Shown one piece after another: positions 45,118 through 54,891 of a stretch of DNA of 64,000 nucleotides. The DNA is from DATADW01 sp963733905 (GTDB taxonomy: Bacteria; Actinomycetota; Acidimicrobiia; Spongiisociales; DATADW01). A program made the position numbers and the translations under genes. Every line of letters begins with the position of its first letter. Within the stretch, counting starts at the first letter, position 1. Below the pieces are notes generated by a model. That model was not told the DNA's origin, ran no database searches, and was given only the letters and a program-made list of their open reading frames with translations. The stretch is taken from the NCBI GenBank assembly GCA_963733905.1, contig CAVTEU010000003.1:124001-188000 (forward strand). Reading direction: 5' to 3'.

Positions 45118-45661
45118 GTGGCCTCCGCATCGGACTCGGTGGTCGTTGCTGTACGGGGCGACCTCGCCACCCAACAGGTAGACGCCGTGGTGAACGCCGC
45201 CAACGAGCATCTCGCCCACGGCGGCGGGGTGGCCGCAGCGTTGTCCCGCGCCGCCGGACCCAGCGCTCCAGGAGGAGTCCGACCGGTGGGTCGAGGAGCA
45301 CGGGCCAGTCGACCCGGGTACCGCAGCCGTGACCGGCGGTGGGGATCTTGCGGCGCAATGGGTGGTGCACGTCGTCGGCCCGCGCTATCGAGAGGGTCAG
45401 GACAACCAGGGACTGCTGACCCAGGCGGTGGAGGCGGCGCTCGACGCCGCGGCCGGTGCCGGGGCGCGCTCGGTGGCGCTCCCCGCCATCTCGGCAGGGA
45501 TCTTCGGCTACCCCCGTCCCGAGGCGTGCGCCGTCATCGCACGGACCGCAACGCAATGGGTGGGGCAAAACCCGGGGAAGCTGGACGAGGTGCGGCTGGT
45601 GGGCTGGGACGATTCGACAAGGGACGACTTCGCCGCAGGACTCGAGGGTGCCGCGTCATGA
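45118..45661 (+). CDS. Macro-domain (ADP-ribose-binding) protein
   Basis: About 180-residue stand-alone macro domain, the fold that binds or removes ADP-ribose and its derivatives. Conserved parts are VVAVRGDLATQQVDAVVNAA, NEHLAHGGGVAAALSRAAGP for the loop that contacts the distal ribose, and ALPAISAGIFGYPRPEA for the phosphate-binding loop. An extra base near 45262 splits the gene. The start is GTG 45118. The stop overlaps the next ATG (ATGA at 45658). The substrate and any partner ADP-ribosyltransferase are not evident nearby. Confidence 0.85.
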
Positions 45662-46449
45662 GCACCGTCGGTCGCCGCTCGGGGTGGTGGCCGGCGGGGC
45701 GGGCCGGCACACGCCGGCACCGCGAGTTCGATGCTGCCTTCGAGCCCGGCGAGCGCTGGGAGGCGGTGTGGGTGGGCGGGGAGAAGCGTGGCTTTCTCCG
45801 CCGGACCGTGGTGGTGGAGGACAGCGGCCAGATCAGCGTCGAGCAGCGTCTGGCCGTCATGTCCCAGGGCGAGATCTCGTGGCTGACGAGCACGGTGTGG
45901 GTTGCGGATATCGACGACTTCCCTTGGCACCGCTACGAGATCACCGTCGGGTTCCGCCCGCCGGTCGTGTGGCTGCACCACGGCGACACGCTCACCTGCG
46001 AGGGCATCACCGTCGAAACCACCGCCCTCCCTCTCCCCACATTCGGGGCTTACCCGGCCATCGTGAGCATGCCCTTCGACGAGGGGGCGGTGATCGAAGT
46101 GACCAGGCTGTTCGACACCGGCGGCATCGTCGACGACGAGGCGGCGCTGGTCTCCACCGGTTGGGAGGAGGTCGAGATCGGTGGCGAACCGCAGCCGCTG
46201 TGGAGGGTCGATCTCTACGCCGGAGGGCGGCTCAGTGCCAGCTTCTGGATGGACGCCGTTCGTCATCTCCGGTTGTCCGATTGGAAGGGAGCGATGCTCT
46301 CGCCGACCCCGGTGGCCGAGGTGCTCGACGGGTTTCCTCAGGACATGGTCCTGCTCGCTGCCGGGACACGCGGAACTCTCTGCGTTGACTCCCGGACGGT
46401 TGCCGTCCATCCACAGGTACACTCCCTGCCACTGATTCGTTCACGTTGA
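45658..46449 (+). CDS. Conserved hypothetical protein
   Basis: 263-residue protein with no signal peptide or membrane helix. It is rich in beta-strand-like segments with many Trp (WEAVWVGGEKRGFLRRTVVV, ISWLTSTVWVADIDDFPWHR) and ends with Val and Leu-rich strands. No family was recognised. The start at ATG 45658 overlaps the macro-domain stop, so the two are probably co-translated, and a role connected with ADP-ribose handling is possible but unsupported. The last dozen residues (VHPQVHSLPLIRSR) look unlike the rest, so the end may be shifted by an indel. Confidence 0.6.
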   Translation: MSTVGRRSGWWPAGRAGTRRHREFDAAFEPGERWEAVWVGGEKRGFLRRTVVVEDSGQISVEQRLAVMSQGEISWLTSTVWVADIDDFPWHRYEITVGFRPPVVWLHHGDTLTCEGITVETTALPLPTFGAYPAIVSMPFDEGAVIEVTRLFDTGGIVDDEAALVSTGWEEVEIGGEPQPLWRVDLYAGGRLSASFWMDAVRHLRLSDWKGAMLSPTPVAEVLDGFPQDMVLLAAGTRGTLCVDSRTVAVHPQVHSLPLIRSR

Positions 46450-46476
46450 GTTCCCTCTCCCCTCGGAGGTCGATGG

Positions 46477-46710
46477 ATGAGGTTCGTGCTCGCATACCTC
46501 GATCCCGGTTCAGGAAGCCTGATCGTCCAGGTGCTGCTCGGCGGTGCTGCCGGTGTCGCGGTGATGATGAAGACGATGGGCCGCCGCTGGTTCAAGCGCG
46601 ACCAGGAGCAAGGGGCTGAGGCCGAAGAGGCCGATCCCGAGGCGCTCGCCGAGAGCGACCACGAGGAGACCGTCGACCGGGCGACCAACCTGCCCGGCGA
46701 TCGCGCCTGA
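46477..46710 (+). CDS. Small membrane protein with YLDPGSGS motif
   Basis: 77-residue protein: a hydrophobic helix (SLIVQVLLGGAAGVAVMM) follows the conserved LAYLDPGSGS and precedes basic KTMGRRWFKRD and an acidic tail. Small proteins with this opening are common and often lie next to polysaccharide- or phosphatase-type genes; their function is not established. The ATG at 46477 has a GGAGG ribosome-binding site. It is followed at 22 nt by the methyltransferase gene. Confidence 0.75.
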   Translation: MRFVLAYLDPGSGSLIVQVLLGGAAGVAVMMKTMGRRWFKRDQEQGAEAEEADPEALAESDHEETVDRATNLPGDRA

Positions 46711-46732
46711 CCCGACCTCAGATCGGCTCGAG

Positions 46733-48143
46733 TTGGTGACGTCCCCGGTCCGACCCGAGCCCGGCTCGTTCCGCGACCCTGCGGGTCGTGTCTTCTATGC
46801 CTCGGGGAAGGTGTACCGCACCCTCGATCAACGGGGACTGGCCGACTTCCAAGCGCTGCTCGAATCGGGGCTGCTCGACACGCTGATTCGAGAGGGCGAC
46901 GCTGGTCGAGACACGTCTCCTCGAAAGCGACGAGGCGACGGCGCTGGCTCCGCCCGGGGAGTGGGCCGGGATCCTCGAGCACGAAGCCATCCCCTTCCTC
47001 TCCTACCCGTTCGAGTGGACCTTCTCCATGTTGCGGGCAGCCGGCGCTCCTCCAACTGGACATACTCGAGCAGGCACTCACCGCAGGTCTCACCCTCAAG
47101 GACGCCACGCCGTTCAACATCCAGTTCCGCGGCTCACGACCGGTGTTCATCGACGTCGGATCGTTTCAGCGGCTGGGAGATGGTGAGCCCTGGGTTGGAT
47201 ACCGGCAGTTCTGCCGGCAGTTCCTCTACCCGCTGATGATGCGCGCCCACCTCGGCATCCCGTTCCAACCCTGGCTGCGTGGCGACCCCGAGGGACCCAG
47301 TGCCGCCGACATCAGCGCCATGATGTCGGGCCGCGACATGCTCCGATCGGGTGTGGCCATGCATGTCTCGCTCCAGGCGAGGGCGGAACGGCGCTTCCAG
47401 GGCGATGCTGTCCGTGACGACCTCCGTCGAGCCGGATTCACCACCGACATGATCCTGGCGAACGTGCGAGGACTTCGAAAGGTGGTAGACGGGCCTCGCC
47501 TGGGATCCTCCGTCCTCGGATTGGTCGGAGTACGCCGAGGACTGCCAGCACGTCGCCGCCCACCGCTCCAAGAAGGAGACCTTCCTGCGCGCTGCCATCG
47601 ACCAGATCGGACCGCAGCGGGTACTCGATCTCGGGGCCAACGACGGGTTCTTCTCACGAGCGGCGGCAGAGCGCTCCGAGGTGGTCGTGGCCGCCGACGC
47701 CGACGAGCTGGTGCTCGACCGGTTATTCGGATCGCTGGTCGCCGAGGGCTCGGAGTCGTGTCCAGCCGCTGCTCGTCGACCTGTCCAACCCTTCGCCGTC
47801 AATGGGATGGAGGGGGCAGGAGCGGTCGTCGCTCGCCGGTCGTGCGAGGCCTGACCTGGTCATCGCATACGCCGTGATCCATCACCTGGTCGTGGGGAGG
47901 AGCGTCCCGCTGGCGGAAGTGATCGGGTGGCTGTCGGACTTCGGGTGCCCGGTGGTCCTGGAGTGGGTCGGCCCCGAAGACCCCATGTCAAAGCAACTAG
48001 CCGCCAACAAACGACCCGAGGAGATCCACCCCGACTACCGGGAAGATGCGGTTCGCCCCGTCATCGAAGAGCAGTTCGTCGTGGTGCGCCAAGAGCCTCT
48101 TCCCGGGGAAACCAGGGCACTGCTCCTCCTCATCCCCAAATGA
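46733..48143 (+). CDS. Class I SAM-dependent methyltransferase-like protein (frame-broken)
   Basis: About 465-residue protein read across at least four breaks (near 46900, 47043, 47486 and 47758), most healed by deleting one base. The N-terminal 230 residues include FRDPAGRVFYASGKVYRTLD and TPFNIQFRGSRPVFIDVGSF, a block seen in long cytosolic methyltransferases that resemble kinase-like folds (an FxDxGS-type segment). The C-terminal part has the SAM motif QRVLDLGANDGFFSRAAAER, VVAADADELVLDRLF for the acidic loop and DLVIAYAVIHHLVVG. It ends at 48143, overlapping the next gene's possible upstream ATG. The target is unknown; neighbours suggest a surface polymer. Confidence 0.75.
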
Positions 48144-48187
48144 CCGAGCCCAGGGCAGCCGCCGCCGAGGTGAGCGGCGACGACCCG

Positions 48188-48240
48188 AATGTCATTGACC
48201 CAAGTCGTTGACCCAAATGTTGTTGACCAATGTCGTTGAC
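48188..48240. repeat. Degenerate 13-14-bp tandem repeat
   Basis: Four imperfect units of the type AATGTCGTTGACCC stand in a row right at the start of the phosphatase-like gene. They contain the candidate start codons, so the start choice of that gene is uncertain. Confidence 0.6.
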
Positions 48241-50318
48241 AAGGCATCCCGAGTCGATCTGATCCTCTCGGCGCTCGCGGTCACCGCCATCGCCGTCGCC
48301 CAGCCCATCCTCGACCTGCTGGGACGCACCCCCGAATTCTTCACCGCCCGGGCCGCTCCCACGGTCGATGTCGTGATGCTCGGTGTGGTGCTCGGAGTCG
48401 CTCTTCCGCTGCTGGTGGCCGGGATCGTCCTGTTGGCAGATGTCATCTCGCACCGCGCCGGGATAGCGGTCCATGCCGTAGTCCTGGTCGTCACCGGAGG
48501 TCTTCTGACCCTGCAAGTGCTGAGCGCACCGCGGTGTCGGAGTGGCCCGGCTGGGTGCAGATCGCCATCGCAATCGCGGCAGGAGTGGCGCTCGTTGTCG
48601 GTTACCACCGCTGGCGACCGGCGCGCCGCCTACTCGACTACGCCGCGGTCGCCCCCGTCGTGGTGCTCGTGGTGTTCGCCCTCATCGCCCCTACCTCGAC
48701 GCTCATCTGGGGACAGCCGGCCGCTGCCGCCGAACCAGTCGCCCTGCCCGTCGAGCCGACGGCGCCGGTGGTGATGATCGTCTTCGACGAGTTCCCGGTG
48801 GCCACCCTGATCGACGAGCAGGGTGAAATCCGCGCCGAGGATTTCCCTGGCTTCGCCCGCCTCGCCGAGGACGGGACCTGGTTCCGCAACGCAGTCGGGT
48901 CCCACGAACGGACCGAGGAGGCACTCCCCACGATCCTCTCCGGCAACGTGGCGCCGCTCGACGAGAAGGTCCCCACCGCGGCCGAATACCCCGAGACGCT
49001 CTTCACCCTGCTCGGCGGGAGCTATCAGGTGTCGGCGTCGGAGTCGGTCACCGAGCTTTGCCCGACCACCGTTTGCGTCGGCGGCAGCCGCCAGCGCCTC
49101 CCCTGGGGCTCCAGGTGGCAGGTCGCTGGGCAGCGATCTGTCGGTGGTGGCCGGGCACGTCTTCCTCCCCACCCAGATCGCATCCGGGCTCCCCCCGATC
49201 GACCAGAGCTGGGCCGGTTTCGCCGTCCCCAAGACCCAGGAGGACTGGAACCTCAACCAGAGGTTCAACGACCATGTCGAGGCAGACCGGCGGATCGCGG
49301 TGGACGAGTTCCTCGATGAGATCGACCATCCGCTCGCCGCCGACGAGCTCCACTTCGCCCACATGCTCCTCCCCCACAGCCCTTGGGACCTCCTCCCCGA
49401 CGGAAAGCGCTACGTCCCGGCTCTGCTGCCCCCGTCGGATTCCACCACCTGGACGGCGGATGCCTGGGTGGTGGAGCAGGCCTACCAGCGCCACCTGCTC
49501 CAAACGCAGTACGTCGACAGCTTCATCGGTGAGTTGATCGAGCGGCTGGAACGCAATGGCAGCTACGACGAGGCGCTCGTCGTGGTGACCGCCGACCACG
49601 GCACCGCCATCAGGCCGCAGGACGCTCCGTCGAATCATCGCCGAGGACAACGTCGGGGAGGTGGCCGCGGTCCCGCTCTTCGTCAAGCTTCCCGGCGGCT
49701 CGGGCACGGCGCCGTCGGACGACCGGGCGGAGTCGGTGGACGTCCTCCCGACGATGGCTGCGGCCCTCGGGGTCGACGTCCCGTGGGAGGTCGATGGCGT
49801 GGACCTGTTCGGCGATGATCCAGCACAGGACCGAGAGCACGATGATCGGCTCCGACCAGCCGGTGACATTCGGCGTCGCCGGGACCGAGAAGCTCGACGT
49901 GGCCCGCTACCACCTGGAGTGGTTCGGTGATCGCGGACCCTACGGGCTGGTCCCTTCCGGCTATGCCGACCTGTTCGGGGCCGACCTGTTCGGGGCCGGT
50001 CTCGACGGGCTCACCATCACCGAGAGTTCGCAGGCGGGGGTCCGTCTCGACCAGCGGTACCCGGTGGCCGATCCCGATGAAGACGACTTTCCCGCGCTGA
50101 TGAGCGGGGTCATCACCGGGGTCCCGCCGGCCAATCAGTTCGTGGCGGTCGCATTCGACGACACGGTGGAGGCCGTCACCCGCACCTGGTACCAGGACGA
50201 GGAGGTGCACTTCCAGGCGATGGTTCCTCCGGAGGTGATCGAGGGCGGAGGCAGCCCCGAGATCTACCTGGTCACCGGGACCGAGGGAGATCGTCTGCTG
50301 ACCCACCTTCCCGGCTGA
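48217..50318 (+). CDS. Membrane-anchored alkaline phosphatase/sulfatase-fold protein (frame-broken)
   Basis: About 695-residue protein. Four or five N-terminal helices (LSALAVTAIAVAQPILDLLG, VVMLGVVLGVALPLLVAGIV, IAIAIAAGVALVVGYH, VVVLVVFALIAPT) precede an extracytoplasmic domain. That domain starts VVMIVFDEFPVATLIDEQG, with the first metal Asp. It contains LHFAHMLLPHSPWDLLPDG and VVVTADHGTAI, with the Asp-His metal pair. Breaks lie near 48530, 49068, 49626 and 49815. ATG 48217 is chosen as start; TTG 48208 or ATG 48140 are possible. The architecture recalls LtaS-like or arylsulfatase-like enzymes acting on surface polymers, but the substrate is unknown. It overlaps the convergent BtuF-like gene by 47 nt. 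Confidence 0.75.
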
Positions 50319-51121
50319 GGTCGGGACCCTCCGCCCACTTTCGAACGATCTCGTGGACGGCATCCAGCCCGTCGGTGAGCGCCGCCGGGCCCGGCTGGAG
50401 GATGATCTCGGCGGGGATCTCGAATGCGGTCCGCTCCCTCACCGGTTCGAGTGCGTCCCAACCGGGACGGGCCCAGACCTTCTCCGGCTGGTACTTCTTG
50501 CCGCACCACGAGGCGAGGAGCAGATCGGGTCGGCGGCGGACCACCTCCATCGGGTCGGCGACGATCCGATCCTTGGCCAGCCCCGAGCTGGCACGGTCGG
50601 CGAAGACGTCGATGCCACCGGCGATCCCGATGATCTCCGACACCCACCCGATCCCGGAGATCATCGGGTCGTCCCACTCCTCGAAGTAGACCCGGGGGCG
50701 TCGCCGCAGCCTCGAGGCATCCTCCCGCACCGTATCGACATGGGCGACGAGCCTCTCGGCGTAGTCATCGGCCCGGTCAGCCGCCCCGACCATCGCACCC
50801 AGCCTTCGGACGTAACCGACGATCCCGTCGACGGTGCGATGGTTGCTGATCCAGACCTCGACCCCTGCTGCGATCAGGTCTCGGGCGATGTCGGCCTGGA
50901 TGTCGGAGAACCCCACAACGAGATCCGGCTCGCAGATCGAGGATCTTCTCGGTTTGGGCGCTGGTGAAAGCCGAGACGATTGGCTTCTCGGTGCGCGCCT
51001 GGGGCGGCCGCTTGGTGAAGCGGGAGATCCCGGCGATGCGGTGCGACTCCCCGAGGGCATAGAGGACCTCGGTTGGCTCCTCGGTGAGGCAGACGATGCG
51101 TTGCGGAAATGGATCGGGCAC
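50272..51121 (-). CDS. BtuF-like periplasmic-binding-fold protein (no signal peptide)
   Basis: About 280-residue protein of the helical-backbone cobalamin/iron-chelate binding family. QRIVCLTEEPTEVLYALGES is the usual opening. After a break near 50935 it continues EPDLVVGFSDIQADIARDLI, VYFEEWDDPMISGIGWVSEI and RRRPDLLLASWCGKKYQPEK. No signal peptide or lipobox is present and no permease or ATPase is adjacent, so this is probably a cytosolic member of the group often labelled cobalamin-binding protein. The start is at 51121. The 3' end overlaps the convergent phosphatase-like gene. Confidence 0.78.
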
Positions 51122-51133
51122 GGATCGTCCAGG

Positions 51134-52036
51134 CTAGGTGTCGGCCGTGGGCTCGCCCAGAGAGACGCCGACCATCTCCTCCAGCGCCTTCACCAGGGCG
51201 TGGTTCCCCTCGGCTCCGAGACCCCTCGCCTGGAGCGCTCGGTATAGCTGGAAGACGAGCGCGGTCCCGGGCAGGGGTGCTCCGATCTGATCGGCTGCCT
51301 CCAGCACCAGCCGCAGATCCTTCTGTTGGAGGTCGATGGTGAAACCAGGGGTCCAGTCGCGCACGATCATCTGTGGGCCCCGGTTGGCCAGCATCCACGA
51401 ACCGGCGGCACCTCCGACGACTGCTTCGAGGGTCGGCTCCAGCTCCAGCCCACCCATCTGGGCGAAGAGCAGCGCCTCAGACGAGGCGAGCTGATTCACC
51501 ACCACCAGGATCTGGTTGACCAGCTTGACCATCTGACCGGACCCGACCGGCCCGACGTGGATCACCTTGGAGCCGTATGCGCTCGAGGTAGGGGAAGGCT
51601 CGTTCAACGTCGGCGAGGTCACCCCCGACCATGATCGAGAGGGTGCCCTGCGCCGCACCCTCGGGCCCACCGGAGACGGGGGCATCGAGCCATGCCGCCC
51701 CCCGCTCTGCCACCAGGTCGGCCAACCGCCGGGTGGCCGATGGGCTGATGGTGGAGTGATCGATGAGCAGGGTCCCCGGCGTCAATCCCTCGAGCAGCCC
51801 ATCCTTCCCGCCCACGATCTCCTCCACGTCGGGCGTGTCCGAAACGCAGATCATCACCACGCCGGCACTCCCGGGCAAGCGCCGCCGGAGTCGATGCCAC
51901 CTCGGCGCCACAGCACCCCCTCTGCTCGCTCCCTGGTCCGATTCCACACCACGACCCGGTGACCGGCGGTAACCAGGTTTGCCGCCATTCCGGACCCCAT
52001 GCTCCCGATCCCGACAAACCCAACACCCGTCTCCAT
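51134..52036 (-). CDS. NAD(P)-dependent beta-hydroxyacid dehydrogenase (3-hydroxyisobutyrate type)
   Basis: About 300-residue oxidoreductase. The Rossmann start is VGFVGIGSMGSGMAANLVTA, followed by VVWNRTRERAEG, where Asn-Arg-Thr suggests NADP. VMICVSDTPDVEEIV, WLDAPVSGGPEGAAQGTL and the catalytic Lys in VGSGQMVKLVNQILVVVNQL follow, then the all-helical C-terminal domain with TIDLQQKDLRLVLEAADQ. Two breaks lie near 51900 and 51595. Substrates in the family include 3-hydroxyisobutyrate, tartronate semialdehyde and succinic semialdehyde. The start ATG 52036 is 75 nt from leuC in divergent orientation. Confidence 0.87.
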
Positions 52037-52111
52037 ATGTCGCCTCCTTCGAAGCCGACAGTATGGGCGGCGTCAGCCAGCGCGGCGGGCGCCGCTACCC
52101 TCCTCAACCCC

Positions 52112-53524
52112 ATGCCGACAGCCCAAAACCTCTTCTCCAAGGTGTGGCAGCGCCATCTCGTACGGTCCACCCCGGGCGAGCCCGACCTGTTGTTCGTCGA
52201 CCTCCACCTGGTGCACGAAGTCACCTCGCCGCAGGCGTTCGATGCCCTCCGGTTGGCCGGTCGCACCGTTAGACGGCCCGACCTGAGCCTGGCCACCATC
52301 GACCACGGGGTCCCCACCCTGGGACGCGAACTCGGGATAAGCGACCCGCTGTCGAAGCGGCAGATCGACGCCCTGGTCGCAAATTGCGCCGAGTTCGGCA
52401 TCACGCTCTACGGGCTCGACGACCCGCGCCAGGGGATCGTCCACGTCATCGGCCCCGAGCAGGGGATCACCCAACCCGGCATGGTCATCGTCTGCGGCGA
52501 CAGCCACACGGCGACCCACGGGGCCTTTGGTGCGCTCGCCTTCGGGATTGGAACCTCCGAGGTAGAGCACGTCCTGGCCACCCAGACTCTTCCCCAGGTG
52601 AAGCCCAAGGCGATGGCGATCAATGTCGATGGCGCGCCCCCATACGGTGTCACCGCCAAGGATCTGATCCTCGGAATCATCGCCCACATCGGCGTCGGCG
52701 GCGGTATCGGCCACGTGGTCGAGTACCGGGGCGGGGCCATCCGCGCCCTCTCCATGGAGGGCCGGATGACCATCTGCAACATGTCGATCGAGGCCGGGGC
52801 CCGCGCCGGGATGATCGCCCCCGACGACACCACGTTCGCCTACCTGGAGGGCCGGCCCCGCGCCCCAACCGGTGCGGATTGGGAAGAGGCGCTCGACGAA
52901 TGGCGGTCGCTCCCCAGCGACGACGGCGCCGCCTTCGACACCGAGGTCGAGATCGACGCCCAGAGCCTGGCACCCTACGTCTCCTGGGGTACCAACCCGG
53001 CGCAAACCGTGCCGGTCACGGGTGCGGTCCCCGACCCGGAGACGATGGAGGATCCCCTCGATCGGGACGCCGCCGCCAGGGCTCTCGCCTACATGGACCT
53101 CGAGGCGGGGACTCCGATCGGGGACATCCGTCTCGACCGCGTCTTCCTCGGGTCGTGCACCAACGGACGGATCGAGGACCTTCGGGCCGCAGCCGAGATC
53201 GTTTCCGGGCACTCGGTCCACTCCGCGGTGTCGGCGATGGTGGTGCCCGGGTCGGGGCTGGTGAAGCTCCAAGCGGAGGAGGAGGGTCTCGATCGGGTCT
53301 TCAAGGAGGCCGGCTTCGAATGGCGTGACGCCGGCTGCTCGATGTGCCTGGGGATGAACCCCGACATCCTGCAACCAGGCGAGCGTTGCGCCTCGACGTC
53401 CAACCGCAACTTCGAGGGACGGCAGGGACGCGGCGGGCGCACCCACCTGGTGAGCCCGGTCATGGCGGCGGCGGCGGCGATCGCCGGCCACTTCGTCGAC
53501 GTTCGAGACTGGGAGAGGTCATGA
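52112..53524 (+). CDS. leuC: 3-isopropylmalate dehydratase large subunit
   Basis: 470-residue aconitase-family subunit, intact, for leucine biosynthesis (isomerises 2- to 3-isopropylmalate). The opening is TAQNLFSKVWQRHLV. The substrate loop is VCGDSHTATHGAFGALAFGI. The [4Fe-4S] ligands are Cys in FLGSCTNGRIEDL and in GCSMCLGMNPD. The end has SNRNFEGRQGRGGRTHLVSP. ATG 52112 is chosen from homology; the open frame extends upstream without similarity. The stop overlaps the next start (ATGA), placing a PPOX-fold gene between leuC and leuD. Confidence 0.95.
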   Translation: MPTAQNLFSKVWQRHLVRSTPGEPDLLFVDLHLVHEVTSPQAFDALRLAGRTVRRPDLSLATIDHGVPTLGRELGISDPLSKRQIDALVANCAEFGITLYGLDDPRQGIVHVIGPEQGITQPGMVIVCGDSHTATHGAFGALAFGIGTSEVEHVLATQTLPQVKPKAMAINVDGAPPYGVTAKDLILGIIAHIGVGGGIGHVVEYRGGAIRALSMEGRMTICNMSIEAGARAGMIAPDDTTFAYLEGRPRAPTGADWEEALDEWRSLPSDDGAAFDTEVEIDAQSLAPYVSWGTNPAQTVPVTGAVPDPETMEDPLDRDAAARALAYMDLEAGTPIGDIRLDRVFLGSCTNGRIEDLRAAAEIVSGHSVHSAVSAMVVPGSGLVKLQAEEEGLDRVFKEAGFEWRDAGCSMCLGMNPDILQPGERCASTSNRNFEGRQGRGGRTHLVSPVMAAAAAIAGHFVDVRDWERS

Positions 53525-54009
53525 CAACACCCGAATCGGGATCGTCCCGACATTCCCGCCGCGTACGGGATCAAGTCCGACGCCGAGCGGGATGCTCGAA
53601 TGGGAGCAAGGTCCGTGGCCTGATCTCCTCCGCCGAGACCTATTGGGTGGCGACCACCGGGCCCGGTGGCGCCCCTCACCTGACCCCGATACATGCCAGC
53701 TTCGCCGCCGACCGGATCTACCTGGGTGGCGACCCGACGACCCGGTGGAGTCGAAATCTGGCGGAGAACCCTGCGGTCCAGGTGGGCATCCAAGATGGGC
53801 AGACGCACGTCATCTTCAGGGGACGGGCGACGTTCACCAAGCCGAGCCCGGAGAGGTTCGCCGAGTTGGCGGCCAACGTCGCGTCCAAATACGAGTGGGA
53901 GATGGACGAGGGCTGGGAACTGTGGGAGATCACTCCGACCACGGTGATCGCATACGACCTCACCGATTTCGCCTCCTCGCCCACCCGATTCCGCTTCGGG
54001 GAGGAATGA
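53521..54009 (+). CDS. Pyridoxamine 5'-phosphate oxidase-fold (FMN/F420-type) protein
   Basis: Split-barrel flavin- or F420-binding protein of about 160 residues. Core elements are ETYWVATTGPGGAPHLTPIH, YLGGDPTTRWSRNLAENPAV and HVIFRGRATFTKPSPERF. The first 35 residues are shifted by two or three indels between 53545 and 53620: another frame offers IPAAYGIKSDAERDA and a third MLEWEQ, which would restore a normal N-terminus. It overlaps leuC upstream and leuD downstream by 4 nt each, an unusual insertion into the leuCD pair. Its role there is unknown. Confidence 0.8.
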   Translation: MTTPESGSSRHSRRVRDQVRRRAGCSNGSKVRGLISSAETYWVATTGPGGAPHLTPIHASFAADRIYLGGDPTTRWSRNLAENPAVQVGIQDGQTHVIFRGRATFTKPSPERFAELAANVASKYEWEMDEGWELWEITPTTVIAYDLTDFASSPTRFRFGEE

Positions 54010-54614
54010 TGGAGCCCGTCCGGACCATCACCGGAACGCTCGCCGCCCTCCCCCGGGCAAGCGTCGACACCGACCAGATCATGCCCAAGCAGTTCCTCAA
54101 GAGGGTGGAGAGGAGCGGCTACGGCGAGTTTCTCTTCTGGGACTGGCGGCGGTTACCCGATGGCGAGCAGGACCCCGATTTCTTCCTCAATAGGCCCGAG
54201 TACGCCGGGGCGAGCATCCTGGTCACCGGGCCCAACTTCGGGTGCGGATCATCCCGCGAGCACGCACCTTGGGGTCTCCAGGACTGGGGCTTTCGTGCCG
54301 TGATCGCCCCATCGTTCGCCGACATCTTCCACACCAACTGCACCAAGATCGGGCTGCTCCCGGTGGTTCTCACCGAGAAGGAAACTCAGTGGCTGGTCGA
54401 ATTGGCCGAAGCGGACCCCAGCGCCGAGGTGGTGGTGGATCTCGAGGAGCAGACCGTCACCTCCGCCGGTTTCGAAGCTCGCTTCGATTTCGACCCCTTC
54501 ACCAAGTGGCGGCTCCAAGAGGGTCTCGACGACATCGGCCTCACCCTCCGCCACGAGGAAGACATCACCACCTTCGAGGGTCAACGACCGGAGTGGATGC
54601 CCTCGCTGGGCTGA
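54006..54614 (+). CDS. leuD: 3-isopropylmalate dehydratase small subunit
   Basis: 202-residue small subunit, intact, which forms the swivelling domain of isopropylmalate isomerase with LeuC. ASVDTDQIMPKQFLKRVERS at the N-terminus, GPNFGCGSSREHAPWGLQDW at the substrate-binding loop and IAPSFADIFHTNCTKIGLLP are diagnostic. The ATG at 54006 overlaps the preceding stop. After it comes a 303-nt gap that holds only short repeats and a hairpin. Confidence 0.95.
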   Translation: MMEPVRTITGTLAALPRASVDTDQIMPKQFLKRVERSGYGEFLFWDWRRLPDGEQDPDFFLNRPEYAGASILVTGPNFGCGSSREHAPWGLQDWGFRAVIAPSFADIFHTNCTKIGLLPVVLTEKETQWLVELAEADPSAEVVVDLEEQTVTSAGFEARFDFDPFTKWRLQEGLDDIGLTLRHEEDITTFEGQRPEWMPSLG

Positions 54615-54627
54615 GGCTCGCTCCACT

Positions 54628-54648
54628 GTTCTGGGTTCTGGGTTCTGG
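54628..54648. repeat. Heptanucleotide tandem repeat (GTTCTGG)3
   Basis: Three perfect GTTCTGG units lie 14 nt after leuD in a 303-nt gene-free gap. The gap also holds the GGAAGAC and CTACCAC repeats and a GC hairpin. Confidence 0.75.
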
Positions 54649-54662
54649 GTTATGAGTGAGAC

Positions 54663-54683
54663 GGAAGACGGAAGACGGAAGAG
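54663..54683. repeat. Heptanucleotide tandem repeat (GGAAGAC)2 GGAAGAG
   Basis: Three units with one change in the last. The reverse complement GTCTTCC differs by a single base from the unit at 32247-32280 read as GTCTGCC. Confidence 0.75.
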
Positions 54684-54711
54684 ACCGATTCCGTCCCCGT
54701 AGGGGGAGGGG

Positions 54712-54730
54712 CCCGCTGCGGAGCAGCGGG
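54712..54730. terminator. GC hairpin downstream of leuD
   Basis: A perfect 8-bp stem (CCCGCTGC and GCAGCGGG) with a GGA loop lies about 100 nt after leuD. It could end transcription of either leuD or the convergent glycerophosphodiesterase gene; there is no T tract, so function is uncertain. Confidence 0.45.
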
Positions 54731-54891
54731 TAGGGGGGAATCCGGGCTTCCAACGTTGCTCGCCCCGCGGCTCACGCACCCTTGAGACTGAACATTCCCC
54801 CTCGACGCCTCCGGCATCGGGACCCCCCCGCTGGGCGGAATGGCCTTGCTGCGGAGCGTGGGAGCGCCCCGACCTCCCACCTCCGTGAACG

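Noticed and set aside
52073..53491. 472-aa open frame antisense to leuC
   Set aside because: It is a shadow of an intact leuC; the same holds for 24803-26200 (opposite holB) and 33244-34518 (opposite hppA).
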